A DNA stretch of 38,727 nucleotides from Eubacterium sp. (lineage in GTDB: Bacteria > Bacillota > Clostridia > Lachnospirales > Lachnospiraceae): NCBI GenBank assembly GCA_017459675.1, contig JAFUCM010000001.1:1-38727 (forward strand), given 5' to 3'. A program made the translations under genes and the position numbers. Positions 32,915 through 38,727 of this stretch are shown piece after piece (the first letter of the stretch is position 1; each line of letters starts with the position of its first letter). The notes beneath the pieces were generated by a model, which was not told the origin of the DNA, searched no databases, and worked only from the letters and a program-made list of their open reading frames with translations.

Positions 32915-34084
32915 CTATCCGAAGTATTCCTGCATTAGGGATGCCAGCAGTGTATTCAGTTTATCCAAAATAGATTGAACGACAGCTTTTGATTTGTCGA
33001 CTTGCAAGGCAAAGACTACAAATGCTCTTTGCATAGTTATTGGAGGCACAATCACTGGCATTTCCTTAAACTCGCCCATATTCAATCCCTGTAAAGCGAT
33101 TCCTTTTGTTATGCCCTTCAACCAATTCTTGATTGCATCCTGTGCAAACAGCTCTTGAAGAAAGCGCTGTAGGACTATATTCGAATCAGTGACAAGGGGT
33201 ACGATGTTCCTGCCAACGTTACATCCTTCGAATTCGTCTGTGGTTTGAAAAGTCTCTCCAACAGAGCCACGCACAGTAATTAGTAGCTCATTTCCCTTTA
33301 ATAGTGTTCTCTTATATCGTGCAGAGATTAAGGGATCTGTTTTTTTCAATTCTTCCCTTTTCGGGATATGACCACCAGCGATGTCTATCGGCCTGAAAAC
33401 AGGAATACCATTTTCAAATTCATCGCCTGTTTGAACAATTCCGTATGTTACTGTTCTGCCTGCTTCCAAGGATTCAAGCAATGTGATTTTCTGCCAGCCT
33501 CGATCGTTGACGACTGGATCCCCAAACATCTCGACAAATCGGGCATTGATACTTTCATTCAGGATGTTTAACTCGTTTTGACAGATTCGAGCAGCTTCTG
33601 TAATTGCCTCAAACTGGGACACGGCTTTTTCTTGACATGAAATATCTGGAATACGTATCTCAATGTTTTCAACAATTGCCTTGGAGATTTCTTTGAATGT
33701 TGCGCCCCTCCCAAGTGAATTAAGAAATTCAGTTTTTGACTTAAGAAGCCAATACAAGTATTTATTATTAATGGCGTCAGAGCAGATAAGGTTCTTAAAC
33801 CCCTGATTACAATACATCTCACAACCAGCAATTGCCACTTTGCCGATGGGAGCGCGGGATGATAAGAGTACAGTTCCCGTTGGAAATGAAGACAGCCCGG
33901 TTTTCTTAACTGCCACGTCTGTAATTTTTCTTTCTGTATCATTTATGATGTATGATTCTTTATTAATTTCGGCTGGTGTTATCCATTTGATATCACCATT
34001 CCAAAATTCTGGATTATCGGTCTTTGGGGTACTACCGGACACAACGGTGCAGATGTCACCAAGTTTATATGTTTTCATCAGCAT
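32915..34084 (-). CDS. hsdS: Type I restriction-modification specificity subunit (HsdS)
   Basis: A 389-residue DNA-recognition subunit with two target-recognition domains. TRD1 begins with YKLGDICTVVSGSTPKT and ends near IRIPDISCQEKAV. A conserved helical spacer follows (SQFEAITEAARICQNELNIL). TRD2 runs from WQKITLLES to MPVIVPPITMQRAFVVFALQ, followed by the second helix KAVVQSILDKLNTLLASLMQEYFG. Both halves are complete, so it should give a bipartite recognition sequence. GAGAGG lies 6 bases before the ATG at 34084. The gene is visibly richer in A+T than hsdM and hsdR, as expected if its recognition domains were exchanged. No second hsdS fragment or invertible repeats were seen, so phase-variable switching is not indicated here. 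Confidence 0.93.
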   Translation of the reverse strand: MLMKTYKLGDICTVVSGSTPKTDNPEFWNGDIKWITPAEINKESYIINDTERKITDVAVKKTGLSSFPTGTVLLSSRAPIGKVAIAGCEMYCNQGFKNLICSDAINNKYLYWLLKSKTEFLNSLGRGATFKEISKAIVENIEIRIPDISCQEKAVSQFEAITEAARICQNELNILNESINARFVEMFGDPVVNDRGWQKITLLESLEAGRTVTYGIVQTGDEFENGIPVFRPIDIAGGHIPKREELKKTDPLISARYKRTLLKGNELLITVRGSVGETFQTTDEFEGCNVGRNIVPLVTDSNIVLQRFLQELFAQDAIKNWLKGITKGIALQGLNMGEFKEMPVIVPPITMQRAFVVFALQVDKSKAVVQSILDKLNTLLASLMQEYFG

Positions 34085-34094
34085 CCAACACCTC

Positions 34095-35564
34095 TCATTC
34101 CGATAATAGCTTCTCTATTTCATCAAGCTTTATTAGTAAATCTCTACCTAGTGCTTTTGCATCAGATATAAGCGCATCAGATGCAGGATACTCTATAGGA
34201 ATGTATTCAACCTCTTTGTATTTATTGATGCTCAGATCATAACCGTTATCTCTGATTTCTTGAACAGATACGAAAAAGCTCTTATCTGTTCGCTTACGGT
34301 TAAGCTCACCTTCAAGATTTCTGAAGCGAGCGATGATATCTGGGATATCATTGTGCTTTTCATCTTCAGCACGTTTATCATCGAGGGTATACCCGTCAGC
34401 TTGCATATCATAGAACCAGACTTTGTTTGTCCCGCCGGTGCCGGTTTTGGTGAAAATCAAAACCCCCGTTGACACTCCGGCATAAGGTTTAAACACACCA
34501 CCCGGCATTGAAATGACTGCTTGCAGCATGTTTTTATCAACGATCTCTTTTCGAAGAGATTTATGTGCATTTGAGGAGCCGAACAACACACCATCTGGTA
34601 CAATGCAGGCGCAACGTCCGCCCGCATCCAGCATACGCAGGAAGAGGGCAACGAAAAGAAGCTCCGTTTTTTTTGTTTTTGTGGTACTCAGAAGAGTCGG
34701 AGCCACGGCGTCGTAATCCAATGATCCTGTGAAGGGAGGATTTGCAAGGATCAGACTGTATTTTTCTGTATCCGGATTATCCTTGGAAAGAGAATCCATA
34801 AAGCGAATGTCCGCATTGTCCATCTCATGAAGGATGGTATTCATCGCTGAAATACGCAGCATTGTCTGATTGGTATCATAGCCGGTGAACATGGCGTTCT
34901 GATAATGCTCCCGGGCCTTTTTGTCCAGACGGAGTTTTTCTTTGTTGTGTTCACGGACGTATGTGCCAGCACCGACAAGGAAGCCACCTGTGCCGCAGGC
35001 CGGATCCGCGATGACATCCGTGATCTGAGGTTCCATCAGTTCCACCATCATGCTGATGATGTGGCGAGGGGTCCGGAACTGGCCGTTTCTGCCAGATGTC
35101 TGGAGCTTCGAAATCATATATTCATAGACGTCACCCTTAAGATCGCGGTCATTCAGAGGGAGATTGTTAATAGCCGTTACGACTTTTTCTGTGATCAAAG
35201 CATTCGGAAGTGCAAATTTTGCATCTCGCATATATCGGGCATAAGCGCTCTTCTCATCGGTTTTAAGCTTCTGGATAAAAGGAAACACCTTCTGGCCGAT
35301 GATCTCAAAGATTTCTTCTGCCTTCAGGTTGCAGAACTTACTCCAGCGCATGGCCTGACCTTCCTCCGTCTGAGGGAAGATCCGTTTGCTGGTAATCTGC
35401 AGCATTTCGTCTTTTTTCTCATTGCTGGTTTCAAGGTCATCGAGAGACTTTATGAAGAACAGATATGTCATCTGCTCGATGGCAACGATGGGATCGGAGA
35501 CCCCATACGAAGCCAGGTCATCCCAGATTTTATCGATTTGGTTTTTCAATGTACCCGTAATCAT
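34095..35564 (-). CDS. hsdM: Type I DNA methyltransferase subunit (HsdM)
   Basis: A 489-residue N6-adenine methyltransferase that protects host sites and forms the M2S core. The N-terminal helical domain is MITGTLKNQIDKIWDDLASY onward. The SAM-binding motif DPACGTGGFLVGAG lies at about 187-200, and the catalytic NPPF at about 275-278. The ATG at 35564 is preferred over upstream in-frame GTG/ATG codons because AGGAGG and GAGG are just upstream and HsdM proteins normally start with this helix. The gap to immA is 29 bp and to hsdS 10 bp, so the genes form one operon with the regulators. Confidence 0.95.
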   Translation of the reverse strand: MITGTLKNQIDKIWDDLASYGVSDPIVAIEQMTYLFFIKSLDDLETSNEKKDEMLQITSKRIFPQTEEGQAMRWSKFCNLKAEEIFEIIGQKVFPFIQKLKTDEKSAYARYMRDAKFALPNALITEKVVTAINNLPLNDRDLKGDVYEYMISKLQTSGRNGQFRTPRHIISMMVELMEPQITDVIADPACGTGGFLVGAGTYVREHNKEKLRLDKKAREHYQNAMFTGYDTNQTMLRISAMNTILHEMDNADIRFMDSLSKDNPDTEKYSLILANPPFTGSLDYDAVAPTLLSTTKTKKTELLFVALFLRMLDAGGRCACIVPDGVLFGSSNAHKSLRKEIVDKNMLQAVISMPGGVFKPYAGVSTGVLIFTKTGTGGTNKVWFYDMQADGYTLDDKRAEDEKHNDIPDIIARFRNLEGELNRKRTDKSFFVSVQEIRDNGYDLSINKYKEVEYIPIEYPASDALISDAKALGRDLLIKLDEIEKLLSE

Positions 35565-35593
35565 TACCTCGTCTTTCCTCCTGACGTTAAAGT

Positions 35594-36520
35594 TTATATC
35601 TCGCATTCTTCGAAACAGAATCCCTGTCGAATGCGGAGGACAGGATTCCCGCACTGTTCACAAAATGCCGCGTCGGCGGCGGACTGTCTGTTCCAACAGT
35701 GAACGCCAGGAATATTGCTTAGTTGTTTCTGAAGGGCGGAGCCGCAGTATGGGCAGAACTTCGCATCTTTGTTATGCTTTTTGCCACAGTATGGGCAAAT
35801 ATCCGGTTTTCGCAGAAAAGGAGCCATTGGTGTCCGGAACTTTTGTTGTGCTGGATTCACCTTTGCATAGTGCCCCAGATCTATGTCTTCCCTGTCAGCG
35901 CATACAGTAATCTCTTTTAAATACTCCTCAAATCGATGCAATGTAAAGGTTGCGTTAGCGGGAATGAAAGAGTAGTCCTCTGTCGCTTTACGATAGCGGT
36001 TCAGCGCGGCTTTATCACTGATGCCACATATCTCGGAGATATCATGTTCGCTGTAGATATCCAGCTGCCGCATGATCCATTTGGATGCGAGGACTTCTCC
36101 GGCAAATATATCAGCTTCAAACTCAAGCTGATTATACAGATCTTCCCCCAGATCATCTTTATGCAACTCAGTAACCTTGTATTTTACAAGATGTCCCAAA
36201 TAGATATGACCGATCTCGTGGAGTTTTGTCCACAGAATACGGCCTTCCGGGATATAATCAGCTGCATTGATAATAATGCAGTAAGAATCATTCTTTACGT
36301 CATACATGGACAAACCGTCCTGACTTCTCATCACGTGATGTAGTATATGTTCTTCTGTCTGCCCGGTTTCATAGGCAAGCTGTGAAACATACTTCATACG
36401 CCAGTTCGGTCGCTGATCAATGATATCCTCCGGATTAACAGGGAGCCATTTGATTCCGAATTCGTCAAGGAAGCGATGCGCCATGTAGTAAACTCTCAGT
36501 GCGCTATCGCTTCTATTCAT
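35594..36520 (-). CDS. ImmA/IrrE-family metallopeptidase with C-terminal zinc ribbons
   Basis: A 308-residue protein. The M78/DUF955 protease domain (about 1-220) has the zinc motif HEIGH (101-105), with a downstream Glu in QLEFEADIF as likely third ligand. ImmA of ICEBs1 and IrrE of Deinococcus cut or inactivate XRE-type repressors. The C-terminal part holds one clear zinc ribbon (CPYCGKKHNKDAKFCPYCGS, about 240-262) and a second, less regular one (HCW...CEQCGNP, about 273-293), which typical ImmA proteins lack. The start ATG overlaps the stop of the XRE gene by 8 bases (ATGAATAG), so the two are translationally coupled. This strongly suggests that the XRE protein is its substrate. The protein is directly upstream of hsdM. 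Confidence 0.9.
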   Translation of the reverse strand: MNRSDSALRVYYMAHRFLDEFGIKWLPVNPEDIIDQRPNWRMKYVSQLAYETGQTEEHILHHVMRSQDGLSMYDVKNDSYCIIINAADYIPEGRILWTKLHEIGHIYLGHLVKYKVTELHKDDLGEDLYNQLEFEADIFAGEVLASKWIMRQLDIYSEHDISEICGISDKAALNRYRKATEDYSFIPANATFTLHRFEEYLKEITVCADREDIDLGHYAKVNPAQQKFRTPMAPFLRKPDICPYCGKKHNKDAKFCPYCGSALQKQLSNIPGVHCWNRQSAADAAFCEQCGNPVLRIRQGFCFEECEI

Positions 36521-37013
36521 TAAATGCGTCCGGGTATAAGGACTCCATAACCTTTCTTAATTTTTCCAATTCCTCATCAGAGAGAGTGGCCCCGGCTCTC
36601 AGGATTGCCTTAAGATCAGGATTCTCGACAAATTCCGCAAGTGTCCTGTCATCGGGCGCGGCACGAAATGCAGCCAGCGTCTTTGCCAAAGCCTGCTGGT
36701 CAATACTCTGGCTACTGTCACCAGTTCTTTCTACAGCGCGAACTTCGCCGTCGGCAGAAGTGACACCCTCTGCAGCAAGCTTTGTCATTGCAGATGCCAT
36801 CTGTTCTCTCTTCTGAATATCGAGCATTTTTTCAAGCGGCATATCAAGGACGACCGCAATTTTGGCAAGCATCTCAACCTGCGGTTCTCTTGCGCCGGAT
36901 TCGATATATTCAAGATAGGATTTAGATATACCGGTTGCGGTGCTCAAGGCTTTAATTGCGACCTTTTTTTCCCGCCTGACGTTTTTGATAAATTTCCCTA
37001 ATTGCTGTCCCAT
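36513..37013 (-). CDS. XRE-family transcriptional regulator (ImmR-like)
   Basis: A 166-residue repressor. An N-terminal helix-turn-helix of the Cro/CI type spans about residues 3-62 (LGKFIKNVRREKKVAIKAL, STATGISKSYLEYIESGAREP, EMLAKIAVVLDMPLEKML). A flexible linker (about 70-105) leads to a C-terminal helical region that could dimerise or be the protease target. The ATG at 37013 is chosen over a GTG at 37058, since it fits the usual HTH start (MGQQLGKFI) and has AGAGGG 10 bases upstream. It leads the operon of immA-like, hsdM, hsdS and hsdR. The palindromes at 37055 and 37137 are its likely operators. Confidence 0.9.
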   Translation of the reverse strand: MGQQLGKFIKNVRREKKVAIKALSTATGISKSYLEYIESGAREPQVEMLAKIAVVLDMPLEKMLDIQKREQMASAMTKLAAEGVTSADGEVRAVERTGDSSQSIDQQALAKTLAAFRAAPDDRTLAEFVENPDLKAILRAGATLSDEELEKLRKVMESLYPDAFNE

Positions 37014-37044
37014 TTCAATAAACCCTCTCGGAGTGGGCGATATA

Positions 37045-37073
37045 TTGACAATGCCCACAAATAGTGGTATTAT
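37045..37073 (+). promoter_or_regulatory. Rightward promoter facing the hsd operon promoter
   Basis: TTGACA (37045-37050), exact 17-bp spacer, TATTAT (37068-37073). The spacer contains the palindrome CCACAAATAGTGG, directly against the -10. It also overlaps the untranslated leader of the leftward operon. A terminator hairpin lies about 20 bases downstream. Confidence 0.75.
37055..37067. promoter_or_regulatory. Operator copy 1 (CCACAAATAGTGG)
   Basis: A 13-bp dyad (CCAC/GTGG arms) in the spacer of the rightward promoter. An outer dyad GTGGGC/GCCCAC (37033-37038 with 37053-37058) overlaps it. The same 13-mer is found at 37137-37149. Confidence 0.75.
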
Positions 37074-37093
37074 GTGTTTCGAAGTTTAGAGAG

Positions 37094-37122
37094 ACTCGTG
37101 CCGGGTCGGCGCGAGTTTTCTC
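37094..37122 (+). terminator. Terminator hairpin between the two facing promoters
   Basis: ACTCGTGCCG (37094-37103), loop GGT, CGGCGCGAGT (37107-37116), then TTTCTCTT. The T-rich tail exists only for rightward transcription. In the leftward transcript the same hairpin forms in the leader without a U-tract. Confidence 0.7.
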
Positions 37123-37130
37123 TTGACCAT

Positions 37131-37159
37131 AAGGTACCACAAATAGTGGGGTTTGTCAA
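37131..37159 (-). promoter_or_regulatory. Leftward promoter of the XRE-immA-hsdMSR operon
   Basis: On the minus strand: TTGACA (37159-37154), exact 17-bp spacer, TACCTT (37136-37131). As in the facing promoter, CCACTATTTGTGG fills the -10-proximal end of the spacer. The leader to the XRE start is about 110 nt. Confidence 0.7.
37137..37149. promoter_or_regulatory. Operator copy 2 (CCACAAATAGTGG)
   Basis: Identical to copy 1 but embedded in the opposite-facing promoter. Centre-to-centre distance is 82 bp, close to eight helical turns. The wider context, TACCAC-N5-GTGGG-N2-TTGTCAAT, is also shared when the two sites are read in their respective orientations. Confidence 0.75.
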
Positions 37160-37206
37160 TCGGAAACCCACACAAATCTGAATTTACAGGAGGATGAGTA
37201 TAGCCT

Positions 37207-37386
37207 ATGGAAGTACGCACCAAAAATGGTAACGGGAAAATGCTTTTTGATTGGGATCCGGAGAAAGACCAAATCGAAATCATAAGCAAAGACATGTGTT
37301 ACCTGGTGGAACTGCAAAAACAACCACAGGGTGGATCCTATCGGATTCTCTCGGAGAAACCGAAGGAAAAGACTGTGCACAAATAG
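37207..37386 (+). CDS. Hypothetical 59-residue protein, divergent from the XRE operon
   Basis: A short frame from ATG 37207 to TAG 37386. The product starts MEVRTKNGNGKMLFDWDPEK and is hydrophilic, with no membrane segment. AGGAGG (37188-37193) lies upstream but at an unusually long 13-base spacing; a closer ATG at 37194 gives only 12 codons in another frame. An exact terminator follows 38 bases after the stop, supporting a real gene. I do not recognise the family. In ImmR/ImmA mobile elements the divergent small gene is often an excision factor, but no helix-turn-helix is visible here. Confidence 0.55.
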   Translation: MEVRTKNGNGKMLFDWDPEKDQIEIISKDMCYLVELQKQPQGGSYRILSEKPKEKTVHK

Positions 37387-37423
37387 ATTATAAGAAGTAA
37401 CTCAAATCCTCAGAGCTGCTGGA

Positions 37424-37470
37424 TGGCCAGAAGGATGCTGATTTTTTACGGCATCATTCTGGCCATTTTT
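37424..37470 (+). terminator. Terminator after the 59-residue gene
   Basis: TGGCCAGAAGGATGC (37424-37438) pairs with GCATCATTCTGGCCA (37451-37465) with one mismatch. TTTTT follows. Confidence 0.88.
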
Positions 37471-37531
37471 GCGTTCTAAGGATTCTGCAAAACGGCTCTG
37501 ACGGATTTTTCAAATTCGAAAGGAGACCGCA

Positions 37532-38173
37532 ATGCAGAAAAGAAACAACGAATCCCTGAATTTTGATCACAAAAGCCACTATAACGATGACCGCGACAGT
37601 TACATCGATAAGAACGGAAACTATGTCTACACGCAGTGGGTGAAGGTCGGAAAAACCTATGAGCGCCGCGTCGTCGACATCATTCCCCTGACAGAAGAGA
37701 ACCGGGACATCATCATCCTGCTCGACGGCAGCGATCATGACATGGATCTGCAGGATCGGTACGTAGCAGAAAATACTGATTACGGAATGGAGAACCGGAA
37801 GCAGAGGCAGGCTGACGGAAGCCAGACAGATGGAGATGATGACCAGACTTTCGATTCTGATCCGATGGAAAGTATCGCCGATCCCCGGGCCGATGTTATG
37901 ACGACGCTTTTTCCGGACGATACGCCGGGAAACCCTCTTGTGACGCAGGCAGAGGAGTTTATCGAAACGCAGCTGAAACCGGCGCAGCAAGATATGATCT
38001 ACGGCCATCTTGGCGAAGGGAAGTATCTGGAGGATCTCCGCCGGGAGGAGAACGAGCGTACAGGAAAGGAAGTTAAGAAGGCGGCCTACCACGACCGTTG
38101 GGATCGCATCATCCAAAAGGGCTGCAGGTACTTCGGAGTCGAGAAACCGAAACAGCAGAAAAAGCGGAAATGA
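37532..38173 (+). CDS. Hypothetical protein with a possible sigma-region-4-like C-terminus
   Basis: A 213-residue hydrophilic protein; AAGGAG (37520-37525) is 6 bases before the ATG. The N-terminal part (about 1-75) contains YIDKNGNYVYTQWVKVGKTY, and the middle (about 85-120) is acidic and low in complexity. The C-terminal part (about 135-205) reads QLKPAQQDMIYGHLGEGKYL, then EDLRREENERTGKEV and YHDRWDRIIQKG. This resembles the helix-turn-helix of sigma-70 region 4 in small mobile-element proteins of Bacillota. The likeness is by eye only, and there is no region 2. The gene stands after a terminator and starts a run of small plus-strand genes. Confidence 0.7.
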   Translation: MQKRNNESLNFDHKSHYNDDRDSYIDKNGNYVYTQWVKVGKTYERRVVDIIPLTEENRDIIILLDGSDHDMDLQDRYVAENTDYGMENRKQRQADGSQTDGDDDQTFDSDPMESIADPRADVMTTLFPDDTPGNPLVTQAEEFIETQLKPAQQDMIYGHLGEGKYLEDLRREENERTGKEVKKAAYHDRWDRIIQKGCRYFGVEKPKQQKKRK

Positions 38174-38249
38174 AAAACACGTACTTTTTCGGCTGGTAGT
38201 GGGAGAAGGAATAGTTCTTCCCCGGATTTCAAGACAAGGAGGTATCGCC

Positions 38250-38456
38250 ATGCAGATAAAACATCGAGTACGGATCAATGTCGCTGACCGGAACGGCAAT
38301 CAGCAGAACGTGCTGGAGAGCAGGAAGCTGAGAGTGCCGCAGCGGATTTTGAGGCTCCTGTTCGGGGATTTCTGCGAGGTTCTCGTTCTGACACCGGGCA
38401 AAAGCGTCCAAGGCGTTGAGATCGAGCAGTTGCGAGGTGAAGCCAATGAAAGCTGA
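38250..38456 (+). CDS. Hypothetical 68-residue basic protein
   Basis: The start is ATG 38250, with AGGAGG (38237-38242) 7 bases upstream; an open frame extending back to 38010 overlaps the previous gene and is not used. The product begins MQIKHRVRINVADRNGNQQN and is rich in Arg and Leu. It includes a segment RLLFGDFCEVLVLTPG that could form a small beta-sheet. No family is recognised. The compact spacing and good ribosome binding site fit a mobile-element gene run. Confidence 0.68.
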   Translation: MQIKHRVRINVADRNGNQQNVLESRKLRVPQRILRLLFGDFCEVLVLTPGKSVQGVEIEQLRGEANES

Positions 38457-38553
38457 TACCCACAACTGGCCCCGCGATGGATAGTAGACAGATCCGTAGA
38501 CACACCAACGAAAACAAAGAACACAGAGGCGCGGCCTCAGAAAGGACAGATTT

Positions 38554-38727
38554 ATGGAATTCAAATATGTAATGACTCCCGCAGGGAAGGGATCGAAGAA
38601 CGATGTCGAAGCAGCCACAAAAGCGTGCAGGTATTTCCGGATGGATGATGTGCCGGTCAGCCCGGTTCTCGCGTTCAGCTTTCTGGACGATGAAGACTGG
38701 CTGAAAAGATATCTCTCCAAAGCACTC
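38554..38727 (+). CDS. Hypothetical protein, 3' end beyond the window
   Basis: The frame opens at ATG 38554 with AAAGGA (38541-38546) 7 bases upstream and stays open for 58 codons to the window edge. The visible part starts MEFKYVMTPAGKGSKNDVEA and contains CRYFRMDDVPVSPVLAFSFL. No family is recognised from this fragment. Confidence 0.6.
   Translation, partial: MEFKYVMTPAGKGSKNDVEAATKACRYFRMDDVPVSPVLAFSFLDDEDWLKRYLSKAL

Noticed and set aside
32915-34084. Phase-variable hsdS
   Set aside because: No second hsdS fragment, recombinase gene or simple repeat tract was seen nearby.
38446-38484. 12-codon frame MKADTHNWPRDG overlapping the end of the 68-residue gene
   Set aside because: It has a GAGGTGAAG upstream and could be translated, but it is too short to support as a gene.

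Overview
The window is bacterial DNA of middling GC content with strong AGGAGG-type ribosome binding sites and compact, mostly plus-strand gene order. It carries a sortase-anchored (LPNTG) surface protein, a PadR/DUF1700/DUF4097 operon and a one-chain pyruvate:ferredoxin oxidoreductase. Together these suggest an anaerobic, probably host-associated member of the Bacillota (Firmicutes). I cannot name the family or genus from the sequence alone. No rRNA, tRNA, CRISPR array or insertion sequence was found.

Layout. 1-4475: fumC (5' end cut off by the window), then a GNAT acetyltransferase, a Nudix hydrolase, glf (UDP-galactopyranose mutase) and a HAD phosphatase. 4516-6944: a PadR repressor with a palindromic operator, a DUF1700-like membrane protein and a DUF4097 protein, closed by a terminator shared with a convergent 42-residue membrane peptide (6955-7083, minus). 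7260-8045 (minus): a DUF1638 protein. 8183-12407: trpB without trpA, a translationally coupled 62-residue protein, a MATE exporter and trpS. 12447-15262: a protein made of two tandem Uma2 nuclease domains, and a lactonase-family beta-propeller. 15284-19387: nifJ behind a gene-free leader of about 480 nt. 19400-22094: an unrecognised 127-residue protein, an Rpn/PD-(D/E)XK transposase-like nuclease and an HD hydrolase, separated by strong terminators. 22174-29416: a 2321-residue modular cell-wall protein.

29449-37159 is a minus-strand defence operon. It runs from an XRE-family repressor through an ImmA/IrrE metallopeptidase with extra zinc ribbons to hsdM, hsdS and hsdR of a type I restriction-modification system. 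Its control region is the most striking thing in the window. Two consensus-like promoters point at each other. Each carries the same 13-bp palindrome CCACAAATAGTGG in its 17-bp spacer, and a terminator hairpin lies between them. The natural reading is a repressor/protease switch, as in ImmR/ImmA-controlled mobile elements, that has taken over expression of a restriction system. To the right (37207-38727) are small unrecognised genes with the look of a mobile element, one with a possible sigma-region-4-like C-terminus.

Several intergenic regions also contain degenerate short tandem duplications, many with a period of 35-38 bp, including one that copies the last codons of trpS beyond its stop codon.
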